From: Tolypeutes matacus
Taxonomy: Eukaryota; Chordata; Mammalia; Cingulata; Chlamyphoridae
Assembly: GCA_026826555.1 (NCBI GenBank)
Contig: JAKSZT010054565.1
Span: 3,031,071 to 3,095,070, forward strand
Length of the DNA stretch: 64,000 nucleotides
Direction of reading: 5' to 3'
The position numbers and the translations under genes are program-made. Positions 45,386-57,245 of the stretch are shown here, in pieces. Position 1 is the stretch's first letter, and each line of letters begins with the position of its first letter. Under the pieces are notes generated by a model. The model saw nothing but the letters and a program-made list of their open reading frames with translations. It did not search any database and was not told where the DNA came from.

Positions 45386-47850
45386 AAGTTTTATACTTTT
45401 TTTGCCCCTCAATTCTTCTGTTAATGCCTACTTTTCTATTTATTTTCTTTTTTGTGTTGTACCATATTGAGTACCTTTTCATTTCTATCTGAATATCTTT
45501 TTCATATATTTCATATATTTTCCATTGGGTTAACACTTAACATCCTAAATATACAACAATTCTATTTAGTTTGATACCAACTTGACGTCAATAGCATAAA
45601 CATACACGTATACTTTTCCTATATATCTCCATCTCCCCACCTTTTTTTGTTCTTGTTACCATGTATGTCTTTGTATATTGCATGCCTAAGACCATAGATT
45701 TATCATTACTTTTTATGCATTTCTATTTTAGCACCTGTAGGAAGTAAGCAGTAGAGTTACATACCAAAAATTACAATACAATAGTACTGGCATTTATAAT
45801 TACCCAAATAGTTACCTTTACCATAGGTCTTTATTTCTTTATGCTGCCTCGAACCACTTTCTAGTGTCCTTTCCTTTCCATCTGAAGAACAACCTTTAAC
45901 ACTGCTTGTAGGGCAGGCCTAGTGGTGATAAACTCCCTCAGCTTTTGTTTACCTGCGAATGTCTTACTCTCTCCCTCATTCTGTAAGAAAAATCTCATTG
46001 GATATAAAATTCTTTGTTGGTAGTTGTTTTCTTTCAGCATGTTAAGTATTTCAACCCAGTGCCTTCTAGCCTTCTAACCTCCATGGTTTCTGATAAGAAA
46101 TCAACTGGCACTCAACCTAACTGGGATTCTCTTGTACATAACACGTTGTTTTTCTGTTACAGCTTTCAGAACACTCTCCTTGTCCTTTGAATTTGACAAT
46201 TTGCCTATATACGATAGTGTTTTTCTTCATGTTTATCCTGTTTGGCGTTCTCCGGGCTTCTTGGATGTGCATATTCACATCTTCTGCTAAATTTGTGAAG
46301 CTGTCATTATTTCTTTAAATACTTATTCTTCCCCTTTCTCTCTTTCTTCTCCTTCTGGGACTCCCATAATGTGTATATTGGTATTCCTGGTAAGTGTCCC
46401 AGAGGCCTCTTAGGTTATTTTTTCTTTTTATATTTCTTTTTCTTTCTGCTCCTCAGACTGACTCATTTCAATTGTCTTGTCTTTGAGTTTACTGCTACTT
46501 TCTTCTGTAGGCGCCAATCTACTGTTGAAACCCTTCTGGGAATTTTTCATTTCCGTTATTATGGTCTTTAACTCCAATAATTCCATTTGGTTTCCTTTTA
46601 AAATTTTTATCTCTTTACTAAGATTCTCATGTTGCTTATTCATTGTTTTCCTGATATCCTTTAGTTGTTTCTCTGTATTTTCCTTCACCTTCTTGAGCAT
46701 TTAAGATAAATTTTGTTAAATTCTTTGTTTGATATGCCCACAATCTGGTCTTCTTCATTCCTGTTTTCTGGATTTTTATCCTCTTCCTTTTGATGGACCA
46801 TCATTGTGTTTGTCTTGTACTCTTTTGTTGCACACTGTCCCTTTTAGTATTTTAAAATATTAATTCTAGGATTTATTTCCTGAGATGTCTGTTTCTGATT
46901 TTGTAACCAGCTGGTAACAAGGCAGAGATTTTCTTGAGTGTCAGCCATCCTATCAGGAAAGTCTACCCAAGGCAAATGCAAAGGCAGGATTCTCCCTATC
47001 TTTTCTGGACCTGTGTCTTATCCTGGAGTTCCCTGTTCACATGAGTCTGAATGCCCCCTCTATTTCCCAGGACATAGACCTGCTCCTTCTTCCCAGTATT
47101 TAAAGCAGGTAATCCTTTGCCCCAGGACCTTTCTCAATAGTTTCTTACACTGCTTTCATTGCAGTTTCAAGCTGTTTTTGCCTAGGGGGTAAATTATGGG
47201 GGGGAGGGGAGGCATGCCCTAGAGGAGTTTCCCAAGTTAGTTTTTCCCAGCTGAAACAATGCCAGGGATCCTTGAGCCACAGATTGACTCAAGACTGCCT
47301 GGAAAGGGGATCAGGAAGGGCGCCAGTAACATCTTCCATGGCTCCCCAAAGCTGTGCTTTCTTGACCTGCTCAGCTATGTAGCCCTTGCACTGACCCCAG
47401 CAGCTCTACGGAAGCGTAGCATCTTTAACTCTCCTCAGTAACTTCTGTCTGGAGTGGGTTGGAATAATGGCCACCCTCAGAGTCAGGATCCCAGAAATCC
47501 AAAGTTGCTAATCAAAAGCTGTGATCGGTGATCAGCTGGGCCCACCTAGGATCTCAGGGAAGTAGATTTTTGTACCCCTTTCTGTCACCAGTAAACCAGC
47601 CAGGAGCCATACCCACAGCAACTGATGCAAGAATGAGGGGTGTGTACCAGTAACCTCCACAATCTTTATGGTAATTTACCAGTCTCTGTCTCCTGCTCTT
47701 GCCTGGATGTTATACAGTGTTCTACCGGACTCTGGAGTTTCTAAATAGTTGTTTCAGACCGTTCCTGACTGTTTAATAGTTGTTCTGGTAGAGAGACTTA
47801 ATCCTGGAGCTTTGTGCTCTGTCATCTTCCCCAGGACCATCACTGTTTCC
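45386..47850 (-). mobile_element. HAL1/L1M-like ORF1 region and 5' UTR (minus)
   Basis: The sequence runs from an ORF1-ORF2 junction-like region ('ttgtaccatattgagtacct') through ORF1 ('gtagggcaggcctagtggtg', 'ccatggtttctgataagaaa', 'cttctgggactcccataatg') to a GC-richer 5' UTR (about 46720-47850). It could be the 5' part of L1 F displaced by G, or a HAL1-type element lacking ORF2; I cannot decide. It is old and broken. Confidence 0.65.
46428..46700 (-). pseudogene. L1/HAL1 ORF1 coiled-coil remnant
   Basis: About 90 codons, strongly charged: MLKKVKENTEKQLKDIRKTM, then NKQHENLSKEIKILKGNQME and RLAPTEESSSKLKDKTIEMS. Heptad-like spacing of Leu/Ile fits the ORF1 coiled coil. It is open only because stops happen to be absent; flanking ORF1 sequence is broken. 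Confidence 0.75.
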
Positions 47851-47935
47851 TATCAGTTTTAAGTTGAAATTTTTTTCCATTTAGCTATAAAAGGTAAGGA
47901 AATCAGGATACCTCCATCATCTTTCCCTTCTCCTT

Positions 47936-48131
47936 TTTTTTTTTTATTTTTTATTTTTAGATTTTATTTATTTATTCATTTATCCCCTCCTTGCTGCTTG
48001 TGCTCGCTGGGTCAGCTAACCACGCCATGCGGGCGGGCTTTGCCTTCACCAGGAGGCCCCGGGAACCGAACCCAGGGCCTCCCATATGGTAAACGGGAGC
48101 CTTACTGATTGAGCCACAGCCGCTTCCCCCC
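47936..48131 (-). mobile_element. DAS-type SINE (minus), young subtype
   Basis: The same layout as 40973-41157 with near-identical body. A 12-bp duplication tcccttctcctt flanks it at 47924-47935 and 48132-48143. The T-rich tail is long and interrupted. Confidence 0.9.
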
Positions 48132-48143
48132 TCCCTTCTCCTT

Positions 48144-49046
48144 CTAAATTATGTTATTATTACATTAAGATTTTTTTTTAAATTTATTTTTATTGTGGGT
48201 TACATTAAGATTTATATCATTTACATTCTGTTCTGTAACTACTGAGTCTTACTGATACAGTTAAATTAAGTCAAGCTTCACTGTCAGTCTTTTTGCCACT
48301 GTTTTTCCATTTGGTTGGATTGGATAAAATGTTTTCCTCCACCAATTTTTTCAGGTGATCATTTAAAAAAAAAAAATCCCTCCACCCCAACCCCAGCATC
48401 AAAAAAGTTTGTATAGTGCCTTTATACATGATAGAATGACAGTTAAAACATGCAAATCATTTTCTCTTCATTTTTTCACTAATAGGGAGAGTCTGACTAT
48501 GTCATTTAACTAATATGTGTTCAGTGTTCATCTGTGTAACTTTCCAACAAATATGCAAATCATTTTCTTTTCTTTGAGTACTTTGTAAGCATCATTCATG
48601 TCTTCTAGCATTAAATGTTATCATAGAAACATCAGAGGCCAGATTGACTTTGTCTCCCCTTATAATTTTCTTGATCTTTTTGCCTGGATGCACAAAAGTT
48701 GTTTTATTTATTTTTAGGTCCAGTAACATTATGGAGCTACATTCTGTGACTGATTTTTCTAGGCCAATTTTTCCTGGGACACAACGTACCAGTCAATTGA
48801 TAAATTCAAGACTTTATTTTGGCTAACTTTCTTGAATTCTATTTTTAGGTTTTCTTTCTGCTTCATTGTTTTAGTTTTCCTTTTTTAGGATATAAATTTT
48901 GTGTATGCTTGTTGTCTTCCTTAGCTATCATTTTCTAACACTTTATTAATTTCATTTAATTTCACATACTTCTATCGGTCCTGTCCAACATTTCTCTTTC
49001 TGTACTTTCCACAGATTCTGTTCTCTTGGGTGTTGCTTCCAATATG
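48144..49046. other. Intron, nothing recognised
   Basis: About 0.9 kb of AT-rich intron between a SINE and L1 H. No gene or named repeat is seen. Confidence 0.55.
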
Positions 49047-49140
49047 GTTTTTTGTTGTTGTTGTTTTGTTTTTTGTTTGTTTTTTTGTTTTTTTTTTTTG
49101 TGTGTGTGAATCAAACAATATATTACACAATGTATTTGGT

Positions 49141-52100
49141 TCATAGGAATGCATTCATACAGTATTTGTCCTTGTGTGTCTGGCTTGCTTCACTCAACAT
49201 AATGTCCTCCAGATTCATCCATGTTGCCATATGCTTTATGACTTCATTTCTTCTTACAGCTGTATAATATTCCATCGTGTGAATAGACCACAGCTTGTTT
49301 ATCCATTCTTCTGTTGATGGACACCTGGGTTGTTTCCAACTTTTGGCAATGATGAATAATGTGGCTATGAATATTGGTGTGCAGATGTCTGTTCGTGTCA
49401 CTGCTCTCAGTTCTTCTGGGTATATACCCAGTAGTGGTATTGCAGGATCACGTGGCAAGTCTATATTCAACTTCTTTAGGAACTGCCAAACAGTCCTCCA
49501 TAGTGGTTGTACCATCCTGCATTCCCACCAACAGTGAAGAAGTGTTTCTATCTCTCCACATCCTTTCCAACACTTGTAGTTCTCTGTCTTTTTAATAGAG
49601 GCAATTCTGATAGGTGTGAAATGATATCTCATTGTAGTTTTGATTTGCATTTCCCTAATCATGAGTGATGTTGAGCATTTCTTCATGTGTTTTTTTGCCA
49701 TTTGTATTTCTTCTTCGGAGAAATGTCTATTCAAGTCTTTGGCCCATTTTTTAATTGGGTCATTTGTCTTTTTATTGTTGGGTTGTAACATCTCTTTATA
49801 TATCCTGGATATTAAACCCTTATCAGATATGTGATTTCCAAATATTTTTTCCCATTGAGTTGGTTGCCTTTTCACCCTTCTGACAAAGTCCTGTGAGATG
49901 CAAAAGTGTTTAATTTTGAGGAGGTCCCATTTATCTACTTTTTCTTTTGTTGCACGTGCTTTGGGTGTGAAGTCCAAGAAACCACCACCTACTACAAGGT
50001 CTTGAAGATGTTTCCCTACATTTTCTTCTAGTAGTTTTATGGTCCTGGCTTTTATATTTAGATCTTTGATCCATTTTGAGTTGATTCTTGTATTGGGGAT
50101 GAGAAAGGGGTCCTTTTTCATTCTTTTGGTTATAGATATCCAGTTCTCCCAACACCATTTGTTGAAGAGACTGTTTTTTCCCATCAGCGTGGGCTTGGTA
50201 GGTTTGTCAAAAACCAGTTGACTGTATAGGTGAGGGTTTATTTCTGGATTCTCAATTCTATTCCACTGATCGATATGTCTATCTTTATGCCAGTACCATG
50301 CTGTTTGACCACTGCAGCTTTGTAATATGTTTCAAGGTCAGGCAGTGAAATTCCTCCCACATTGCTCTTTTTTTTTAGAATACTTTTGGCTATGCGGGTG
50401 CACTTACCCTTCCAGATGAATTTGGTAATTGTCTTCTCTAATTCTGTAAAGTAAGCTGTTGGGATTTTGATTGGTATTGCATTGAATCTATAAATCAGTT
50501 TGGGCAAGATTGACATCTTCACGATATTTATTCTTCCAATCCATGAACACGGAATGTCTTTCCATTTATTTAGGTCTTTTTAAATTTCCTTTAGCATTGT
50601 TTTGTAGTTTTCTGCATATAGGTCCTGTACTTCCTTGGTTAAATTAACTCCTAGGTATTTGAGTCTTTTTGTTGCTATTGAAAATGGAATTTTCTTCCTG
50701 ATTTCCTCCTCAGATTTTTCAGTACTAGTGTATAAAAACATTACTGATTTTTGCGTGTTGATCTTATATCCTGCCACTTTGCTGAACTCATTTATTAGTT
50801 CAAGTAGCTTTGTTGTGGATACTTCAGGATTTTCTAAATACAGGATCATGTCATCCGCAAACAGTGAGAGTTTTACTTCCTCTTTTCCTATTTGGACGCC
50901 TTTAATTTTTTTGTCTTGTCTAATTGCCCTAGCTAGAACATCTAGTAAAATGTTGAATAACAATGGTGACAGTGGCAATCCTTGTCTTGTTCCTGATCTT
51001 AGGGGGAAAGATTTCAACGTTTCCCCATTGAGTATGATATTGGCTGTGGGTTTTTCATATATGCCTTTTATCATATTGAGGAATTTTCCTTTTATTCCTA
51101 TCTTTTGAAGTATTTTTATCAAAAAAGGATGTTGGATTTTGTCGAATGCCTTTTCTGCATCTATTGAGATGATCATGTGGTTTTTTCCCTTCAATTTGTT
51201 AATGTGGTGTATTACATTGATTTTCTTATGTTGAACCAGCCCTGCATACCAGGAATAAGTCCCACTTGGTCGTGATGTATAAGTCTTTTGATATGCTGTT
51301 GGATTCGATTTGCAAGTATTTTGTTGAGAATTTTTGCATCTATGCTCATGAGAGAGATTGGTCTGTAATTTTCTTTTCTTTTGGGATCTTTATCTGGCTT
51401 TGGTATGATGGTGATGTTGGCTTCATAAAATGTGTTGGGTAATTTTCCCTCCTCTTCAATTTTTTGGAAGAGTTTAAACAGGATTGGTGTTAATTCTTTT
51501 AGAAATGCTTGGTAGAACTCACCTGTGAAGCTATCTGGTCCTGGACTTTTCTTTGCTGGGAGATTTTGATGACGGATTCAATCTCCTTAATTGTGATGGG
51601 TTTGTTAAGTTCTTGTATTTCTTGTTGTGCCAGTGTAGGTTGGTTATGAGTTTCTAGAAATTTGTCCATTTCATCCAGGTTGTCTAGTTTGTTGGCATAT
51701 AGTTTCTCATAATATCCTCTTATGATTCTTTTTATTACTGTGAGGTCATTTGTAATTTCCCCCCTTTCATTTCTGATTGTATTTATTTGCATCTTCTCTC
51801 TTTTTTTGTTAGTCTAGCGAGGGGTTTGTCAATTTTATTGATCTTTTCAAGGAACCAGCTTTTGGTTTTGTTGATTTTCTCTATTGCTTTTCTGTTCTCA
51901 TTTTATTTCCGCTCTAATCTTTATTATTTCTTTCCTTCTTTTTGCTTTGGGATTGGTTTGCTGTTCTTTCTCTTGTTTCTCAAGTTGTTCAGTTAAATCT
52001 TTGAGTTTAGCTCTTTCTTGTTTCTTAATATAGGCATTTAGGGCTATATATTTCCCTCTCAAGACTGCCTTTGCTGTATCCCATAAGTTTTTGATATGTT

Positions 52101-52942
52101 GTGTTCTCATTTTCATTTGTCTCAATATATTTATTGATTTCACTTGCAATTTGTTCTTTGACCACTAAATATTTAGGAGTGTGTTGTTCAGTCTCCACAC
52201 ATTTGCAAATTTCCTTTTTTCCGGTCTGTTATTGATTTCTAGTTTCATTCCATTATGATCTGAGAAGGTGCTTTGTATAATTTCAATCTTTTTATATTTA
52301 TTGAGAGCTGTATTGTGACCTAACATGTGGTCTATCCTGGAGAAAGATCCATGGGCACTTGAGAAGAATGTATAATCCGCTGAGTTTGAATGCAGTGTTC
52401 TGTATATGTCTGTTAGGTCTAACTTGTTTATCATACTGTTCAAGTTCTCTGTTTCCTTGTTGATCTTCTGTCTAGTTGTTCTATCTAATGATGTGAGAGG
52501 GGTGTTGAAGTCCCCGACGATTATTGTAGAAATGTCTATTTCTCCCTTCAGTTTTGCCAGAGTTTGTCTCATATATTTTAGAGCACCCTGGTTAGGTGCA
52601 TAGATATTTATGACTGTTATATCTTCCTGGAGGATCGTCCCTTTTATTAATATATAATGGCCTTCCGCATCTCTTATCACTTTTTTGCATTTGACGTCTG
52701 TTTTGTCTGATATTAGTATAGCTACCCCTGCTCTTTTCTTACTATTCGCATGGAGTATCTTTTTCCAACCTTTTCCTTTTAGCCGGCTTGTATCCTTGTG
52801 TCTGAGGTGAGTTTCTTGTAAGCAGCATATGGATGGCTCAGGTTTTTTTTACCCATTCTGTCAGCTTGTATCTTTTGATTGGGGAATTTAATCCATTCAC
52901 ATTCAATGATATTACTGAAAATGCACTTTTTATTTCCTCCAT
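49141..52942 (-). pseudogene. L1 H ORF2 (frameshifted, long open segments)
   Basis: Starts at an ATG complementary to 52940-52942 (MEEIKSAFSVIS) and ends at 49141. Long open pieces remain: a 171-codon endonuclease part (52165-52680, with DFNTPLTSLDRTTR and SRIDHMLGHNT), a 204-codon RT part (50580-51194, with the active-site box FADD in [13 protein letters not shown]), and 347 codons at the C-terminus (49141-50184, with [18 protein letters not shown]). Frameshifts or stops separate them. It is less damaged than the ORF2 of L1 C. Confidence 0.9.
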
Positions 52943-53033
52943 TTTATTCTTTGGTTTTCATATGTCATCTTATTTTTGTCTCTTTTTACTCTTTTGGTTA
53001 TCCTTTCTGCTTTTCTTTCTTCTACACTCTCCT

Positions 53034-53807
53034 TCAAGCCTCTCTCTCCTGTCTTTTTCTTTCAGGTTCTAAGGCTTCCTTTAATATTTCCTGCAAAGGT
53101 AGATTCTTTTTTGCAAACTCTCTTAGTTTCTGTTTGTTTGTGAATACTTTATACTCACCTTCATATTTGAAGGACAGTTTTGCTGGATAAAGAATTCTCG
53201 GCTGGCAGTTTTTCTCTTTCAGTTTCCTAATTGTATCATACCACTGTCTTCTCGCCTCCATGGTTTCTGAAGAGAAATCTGCACAAAGTCTTACTGGATG
53301 TCCTTTGTACGTGATCGTTTGCTTCTCTGAGAACTTTCTCTTTATCTTTTACATTTGACATTCTGAATAATATGTGTCTTGGCGTAGGTCTATTTGGATT
53401 TATTCTTATTGGGGTATGGTGTGCTTCTTGGACATGTAAGTTCACTTCTTTCGTGAGAGTTGGGAAATTTTCAGCTATTATTTCCTCCAATACTCTTTCT
53501 GCCCTTTTCCTTTCTCTTCTTCTTCTGGAACTCCTATGACACGTATGTTCTTGCGTTTTGTGTTGTCATTCAACACTCTGAGACCCTGCTCAATTTTTTC
53601 CATTCTTTTCTCTCTCTGTTCTTTTCTCTCTTCAATTTTAGCTGCTCTGTCTTCAGTATCACTTATTCTTTCTTCTATCATTTCGAGTCTGCTGCTGTAT
53701 GCTTCAAATGTATTTTTCACTTCACCTGTTGTGTCTTTCATTCCCATGAACTCTGTTACTTTTCTGTTCATGATTTCAAATTCTTTTTTACGTTCGCGCA
53801 ATGCCAA
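53034..53807 (-). pseudogene. L1 H ORF1, 5'-truncated
   Basis: The last roughly 258 codons of ORF1, from ALRERKKEFEIMNRKVTEFM through the RRM-like RVIGVPEEEEKGKG segment to the C-terminal domain (RRQWYDTIRKLKEKNCQPRI). It keeps Glu (AYSSRLEMIEERIS) where L1 C has its first premature stop. A frame break sits near 53480 and another near 53290. Confidence 0.88.
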
Positions 53808-54114
53808 ACTTACTTCTACTTCATATCAGTTGTTTCTAGAAAAGCTTCTCCTGTTAGCCTTCAAATCCATTCCCTGGGTTTTGCTAGTCCTCAGGACCAT
53901 TTGCATGGTTTTGACTGGTGGTTTTGCCCCTCAGCATATGCCAGAATGCTGGAGGAACTATGCTTTACTAGCTTTATCTGAAACATGTAGCTTTGACAGT
54001 CCTCCTTCAGAATTTTTCTAAACTCCTTTGAATTTCATGGATTTGGAAGCCATTCCTCATATAATGTGGTTCCAGGTAACAGCTCTTAGTTTAATCAAAG
54101 ATAGAATGTGATTA
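53808..54114. other. Intron up to the assembly gap, nothing recognised
   Basis: About 0.3 kb between L1 H and the gap. The plus-strand frames reaching 53981 and 54021 are antisense to L1 H ORF1 and run on by chance. Confidence 0.55.
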
Positions 54115-54214
54115 NNNNNNNNNNNNNNNNNNNNNNNNNNNNNNNNNNNNNNNNNNNNNNNNNNNNNNNNNNNNNNNNNNNNNNNNNNNNNNNNNNNNNN
54201 NNNNNNNNNNNNNN
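54115..54214. other. Assembly gap of exactly 100 N
   Basis: One hundred N bases, a conventional gap of unknown size. It abuts the AT-rich tail of the SINE at 54215, so the missing sequence includes that SINE's tail end and its left target duplication. Confidence 0.99.
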
Positions 54215-54383
54215 AGATTTTATTTATTTATTCATTTATCTCCTCCTTGCTGCTTGTGCTCGCTGGGTCAGCTAACCACGCCGTGTGGGCGGGCTTGCCT
54301 TCACCAGGAGGCCCCGGGAACCGAACCCGGGGCCTCTCATATGGTAAACGGGAGCCCTACTGATTGAGCCACAGCCGCTTCCC
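54215..54383 (-). mobile_element. DAS-type SINE (minus), tail cut by the gap
   Basis: The same young subtype as 40973 and 47936 ('gattttatttatttattcat', 'gctgcttgtgctcgctgggt', 'gattgagccacagccgcttc'). The T-run expected at its left end is lost in the N gap. Confidence 0.9.
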
Positions 54384-54475
54384 AGGAGCTGCCATTTTAA
54401 AATGAGAGGTTAAGTAAACAATTTTAGGGCTTTAAATATAAAACTAAAAATAGTCTACTACATATTGAGGCAGTG

Positions 54476-54822
54476 AGGAAGTGGATGTGGCTCAAGCGGT
54501 TGAGCTCCTGTCTACTACATGGGAGGTCCCTGGTTCAGTTCCTGGTGCCTCCTAAAGACGACAGTGAGCTGGCGCGACGGGCAGGTGCAGCAAGCTGACA
54601 CAACAAGAGACACAAGAAGAAAAACATAATGAGAGAAACAACAAAGCAGGGAATGGAGGTGCCTCAAGTGATTAGGCACCTCCCTCCCATATCAGAGGTC
54701 CTGGATTCTGTTCCCAGTGCCTCCTAAATAAACAAGGAAGACAGACACAACAAGTGCAAACAATGATGGGGTGGGGAGAAATAAATAAATAAAATAAATC
54801 TTAAAATAATAATAATAATGAG
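54476..54822 (+). mobile_element. DAS-type SINE dimer (plus)
   Basis: Head 'gatgtggctcaagcggttga' and B-box-like GGTTCAGTTCC, body with 'gagctggcgcgacgggcagg', then a second head near 54655 ('ggtgcctcaagtgattaggc') and an (AAAT)/(AAT) tail. A short repeat tgaggaagt occurs at both ends, but target duplication and SINE start overlap, so it is ambiguous. Confidence 0.88.
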
Positions 54823-55264
54823 GAAGTAGGGAAAAAGCGAATTAAAGAGTATAAAAACTTCAAAAAATTACATTACACAACCATAATTATTTACATTTTA
54901 ATTGTAAAAGTGAAAATCTGCAACTATATATTTAAAAAGCATATAGATATGAGATAAAACAGATTATAAAAACTATATTGGGGTCTTAAGTAAAATGGAT
55001 ATGCATATAAATGAAGAATGGAAAGGAAAAATGAAAATAGATTTTGGTAAGGATACCTAACATATACTAATATTTTTTTATTTTAAAATTCTCATTTGTA
55101 TCACAATATAGATTGTGCAAAAAAAATGCATGTCAAAAAATTAAAAAGTTAAGATGATTAATCTATTAAGCACAAATCATTAAAAATTGATTTATTGGCC
55201 CCATCCCTAAAAGGCAAGTCCCAAAAGCTACATCTTTCTGCCCTAGTTCCAACCCAGAACTTTT

Positions 55265-55354
55265 TTTTTTTTAAGGTACCAGGGCCAGGGATTGAACCCA
55301 GGACCTCTTATGTGGTATGCTGGCACTCAACCACTTGAGCTACACTGGCTCCTT
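55265..55354 (-). mobile_element. Short DAS-type SINE (minus)
   Basis: T-run, then 'aaggtaccagggccagggat', 'tgaacccaggacctcttatg' and 'cactcaaccacttgagctac'. A 14-bp duplication aacccagaactttt flanks it (55251-55264, 55355-55368). Confidence 0.88.
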
Positions 55355-55676
55355 AACCCAGAACTTTTATCCCAGCTTTGGCTTTCCCCTCTCCTCTGCT
55401 TACAACACTCCCTCACCCCAGAGGTTAACTCTATAACAAAGGTCTATTATTTAGCACCAATGACTTACTAGGCTCTTACTAGCTGCAAAGGCTTTGCCCT
55501 TATCATTTGCTTTATTTATGTAAAGGGCAGCAAAAAAGCAGGTTACACTTAAGGAAAATTTAGAATTAAAGTGTTTGGGCTTTAGAGATAGACAGAGTAA
55601 ATAAACTATTTATAAAATGTACCTAAAACAATGCCAAGCATGCAGCAGTATCCAATAAAGGCTATTTTTAAAAATG

Positions 55677-55880
55677 GCTGGGGAGTGGATATAGTTCAAG
55701 TAGTTGAGTGCCTGCTTCCCATGTACGAGGTCCCGGGTTCAACCCCCCAGTACCTCCTAAAAAAAACAATCAATCAAAAAAACCAACTCTCACTGGGGAG
55801 TGGATGTAGCTCAGTGGTTGAGCACCTGCTTCTCATGTACTGGGTTCAATCTGCAATACCTCCTTAAGAAAAATAAAATT
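55677..55880 (+). mobile_element. Two short DAS-type SINE units in tandem (plus)
   Basis: Unit 1 is about 55677-55780 ('ggggagtggatatagttcaa' ... 'gtacctcctaaa') and unit 2 about 55794-55880 ('ggggagtggatgtagctcag' ... 'aatacctccttaagaaaa'). Both are the short head-plus-tail subtype. Whether they arrived together or one after the other is unclear. Confidence 0.82.
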
Positions 55881-56972
55881 GCTCATACTTTCAATTTCTG
55901 GGCAAGGGAAATATAACAATGATTAAGCAAGTATGATTTTCAATAAAAAATATGCTGATAAAGCATATTACATACAGATTGTCCATGGCCATTTAAAACC
56001 AACATCTTTTCCTTCAACTTTTCATGTTACTATTTCAAGGTTCCCACTTTTCAAATAGTAACATGTCACAGTGAACATTTAAAAAATCATTTTGAATGAA
56101 TAAACACAATGTATTACTTGTCCATTTTATAAGCAAGATTTTACTCTGAGTAATTACAACTAATTCAAAGTATTCAAAAGAAAATGAAAGCATTTTAATC
56201 AAAAAATAAATACATTTTAAAATTAACACACAAATTAATAAAAATAAATAAAATTTAAAATCAGTTCCTCAGTTGCACTAGCCACCTTTCAAGCACTCAA
56301 TAATCACATGTGGCAAGTGGCTATTGTATTGAAAAGTGCAGATACAGAACATTTCCTTTAGTGCAGACAGTTCTACTAGAAAGCACTGGTCTATATAATC
56401 CAAGCTGAAAAATAAACCTAATTCCTCCACAGAGGTCTCATCAGGCTTGAAAAATGGTTACGTAGCAGAGGATTCCTCTTTTGTGAGGCAGAAAAAGTCT
56501 ATGCTTTCAGCTGCTGCATGAATAGAGAAAAAATGCAATAAGTCTGCACTCAAATATAAGTTTCAGGGGCAGGATGGTGGGTGGGGAGACCCGTCAAAGG
56601 ATGTGACTGTTTTGTAGCTTCTCCCAGATGGCATCTGAGGCACAGACAGAAACTGGCCGAGGCTCTCCTGCTTTTCTCACTCTCTACACTCCTGAAACAA
56701 TCTCACCCACACATATATATGCTGGTAACATGAAAATGTCTATTTCTAACAGAGATGGAACTCCTGCCTTCAGATTCACATATCCAGATTTTTTTATCCC
56801 ATATCTCTACTTAGACTGTTTCTTTCCAAAGTGCCTCACTTAATACAGCAAACCTGAACTCATTGTTTCTTGCCTTGTCCCCCAGTTACCACAGCAAATG
56901 GCACATCCATCCATCCATGTGCAAATGGAAGAAGGCAAGTCACCAGTGATGACTCTTCCCTTTCAACCACAG
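55881..56972. other. Intron, nothing recognised
   Basis: About 1.1 kb. Short open frames (for example 56628-56843, plus) have no recognisable product. A stretch near 56250-56330 ('ttcctcagttgcactagcca', 'cacatgtggcaagtggctat') resembles a common mammalian repeat motif, but I cannot name it with confidence. Confidence 0.5.
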
Positions 56973-57245
56973 TGGTAGGTCGAATTATGTATCCCACATT
57001 AGACATGTCCTTAATCTTAATCCATGTCACTGTGGGTGTGAACCTGTTGTAAACAGGACCTCTTAAAGATGTTATTTTTAATTAAGGTGTGACAAACTGA
57101 ACCATGGTGGGTCTTAATTCAGATTAGTGATGTCCTTATAAAGAGAATGCCACATGGAGAAGCAGAAGTCAGTGGGAACCCAGAAGAAAAAGGAGAAGAC
57201 ATCGCCATATGACAGTAAAGCCAAGGAATCCCCCAAAGACGGGGG
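56973..57245 (+). mobile_element. LTR fragment (plus), 3'-truncated
   Basis: Begins TGGTAGGTCGAATTATG and continues 'ccttaatcttaatccatgtc', 'ttaattaaggtgtgacaaac' and 'gatgtccttataaagagaat', then breaks off near 57245. It is related to the 5' half of the solo LTR at 42830-43254 (reversed). No 3' end or target duplication was found. Confidence 0.65.

Larger units (their letters stand above)
49047..53807 (-). mobile_element. L1 'H': young LINE-1, 5'-truncated in ORF1 (4.8 kb, minus)
   Basis: Poly(A)/T-G-rich tail at 49047-49110, 3' UTR, ORF2 49141-52942 and ORF1 53034-53807, where homology to L1 C stops ('ttcgcgcaatgcc'). It is very similar to L1 C over its whole length at protein level (for example [20 protein letters not shown] versus [20 protein letters not shown]). 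No target duplication was found at the ends I placed. It lies in the same direction as DPY19L3, in its 24.9-kb intron. Confidence 0.92.

Noticed and set aside
50635..51108. 157-codon plus-strand reading frame with membrane-like composition
   Set aside because: Antisense shadow of the L1 H reverse transcriptase region; the matching shadow exists over L1 C at 15219-15611.
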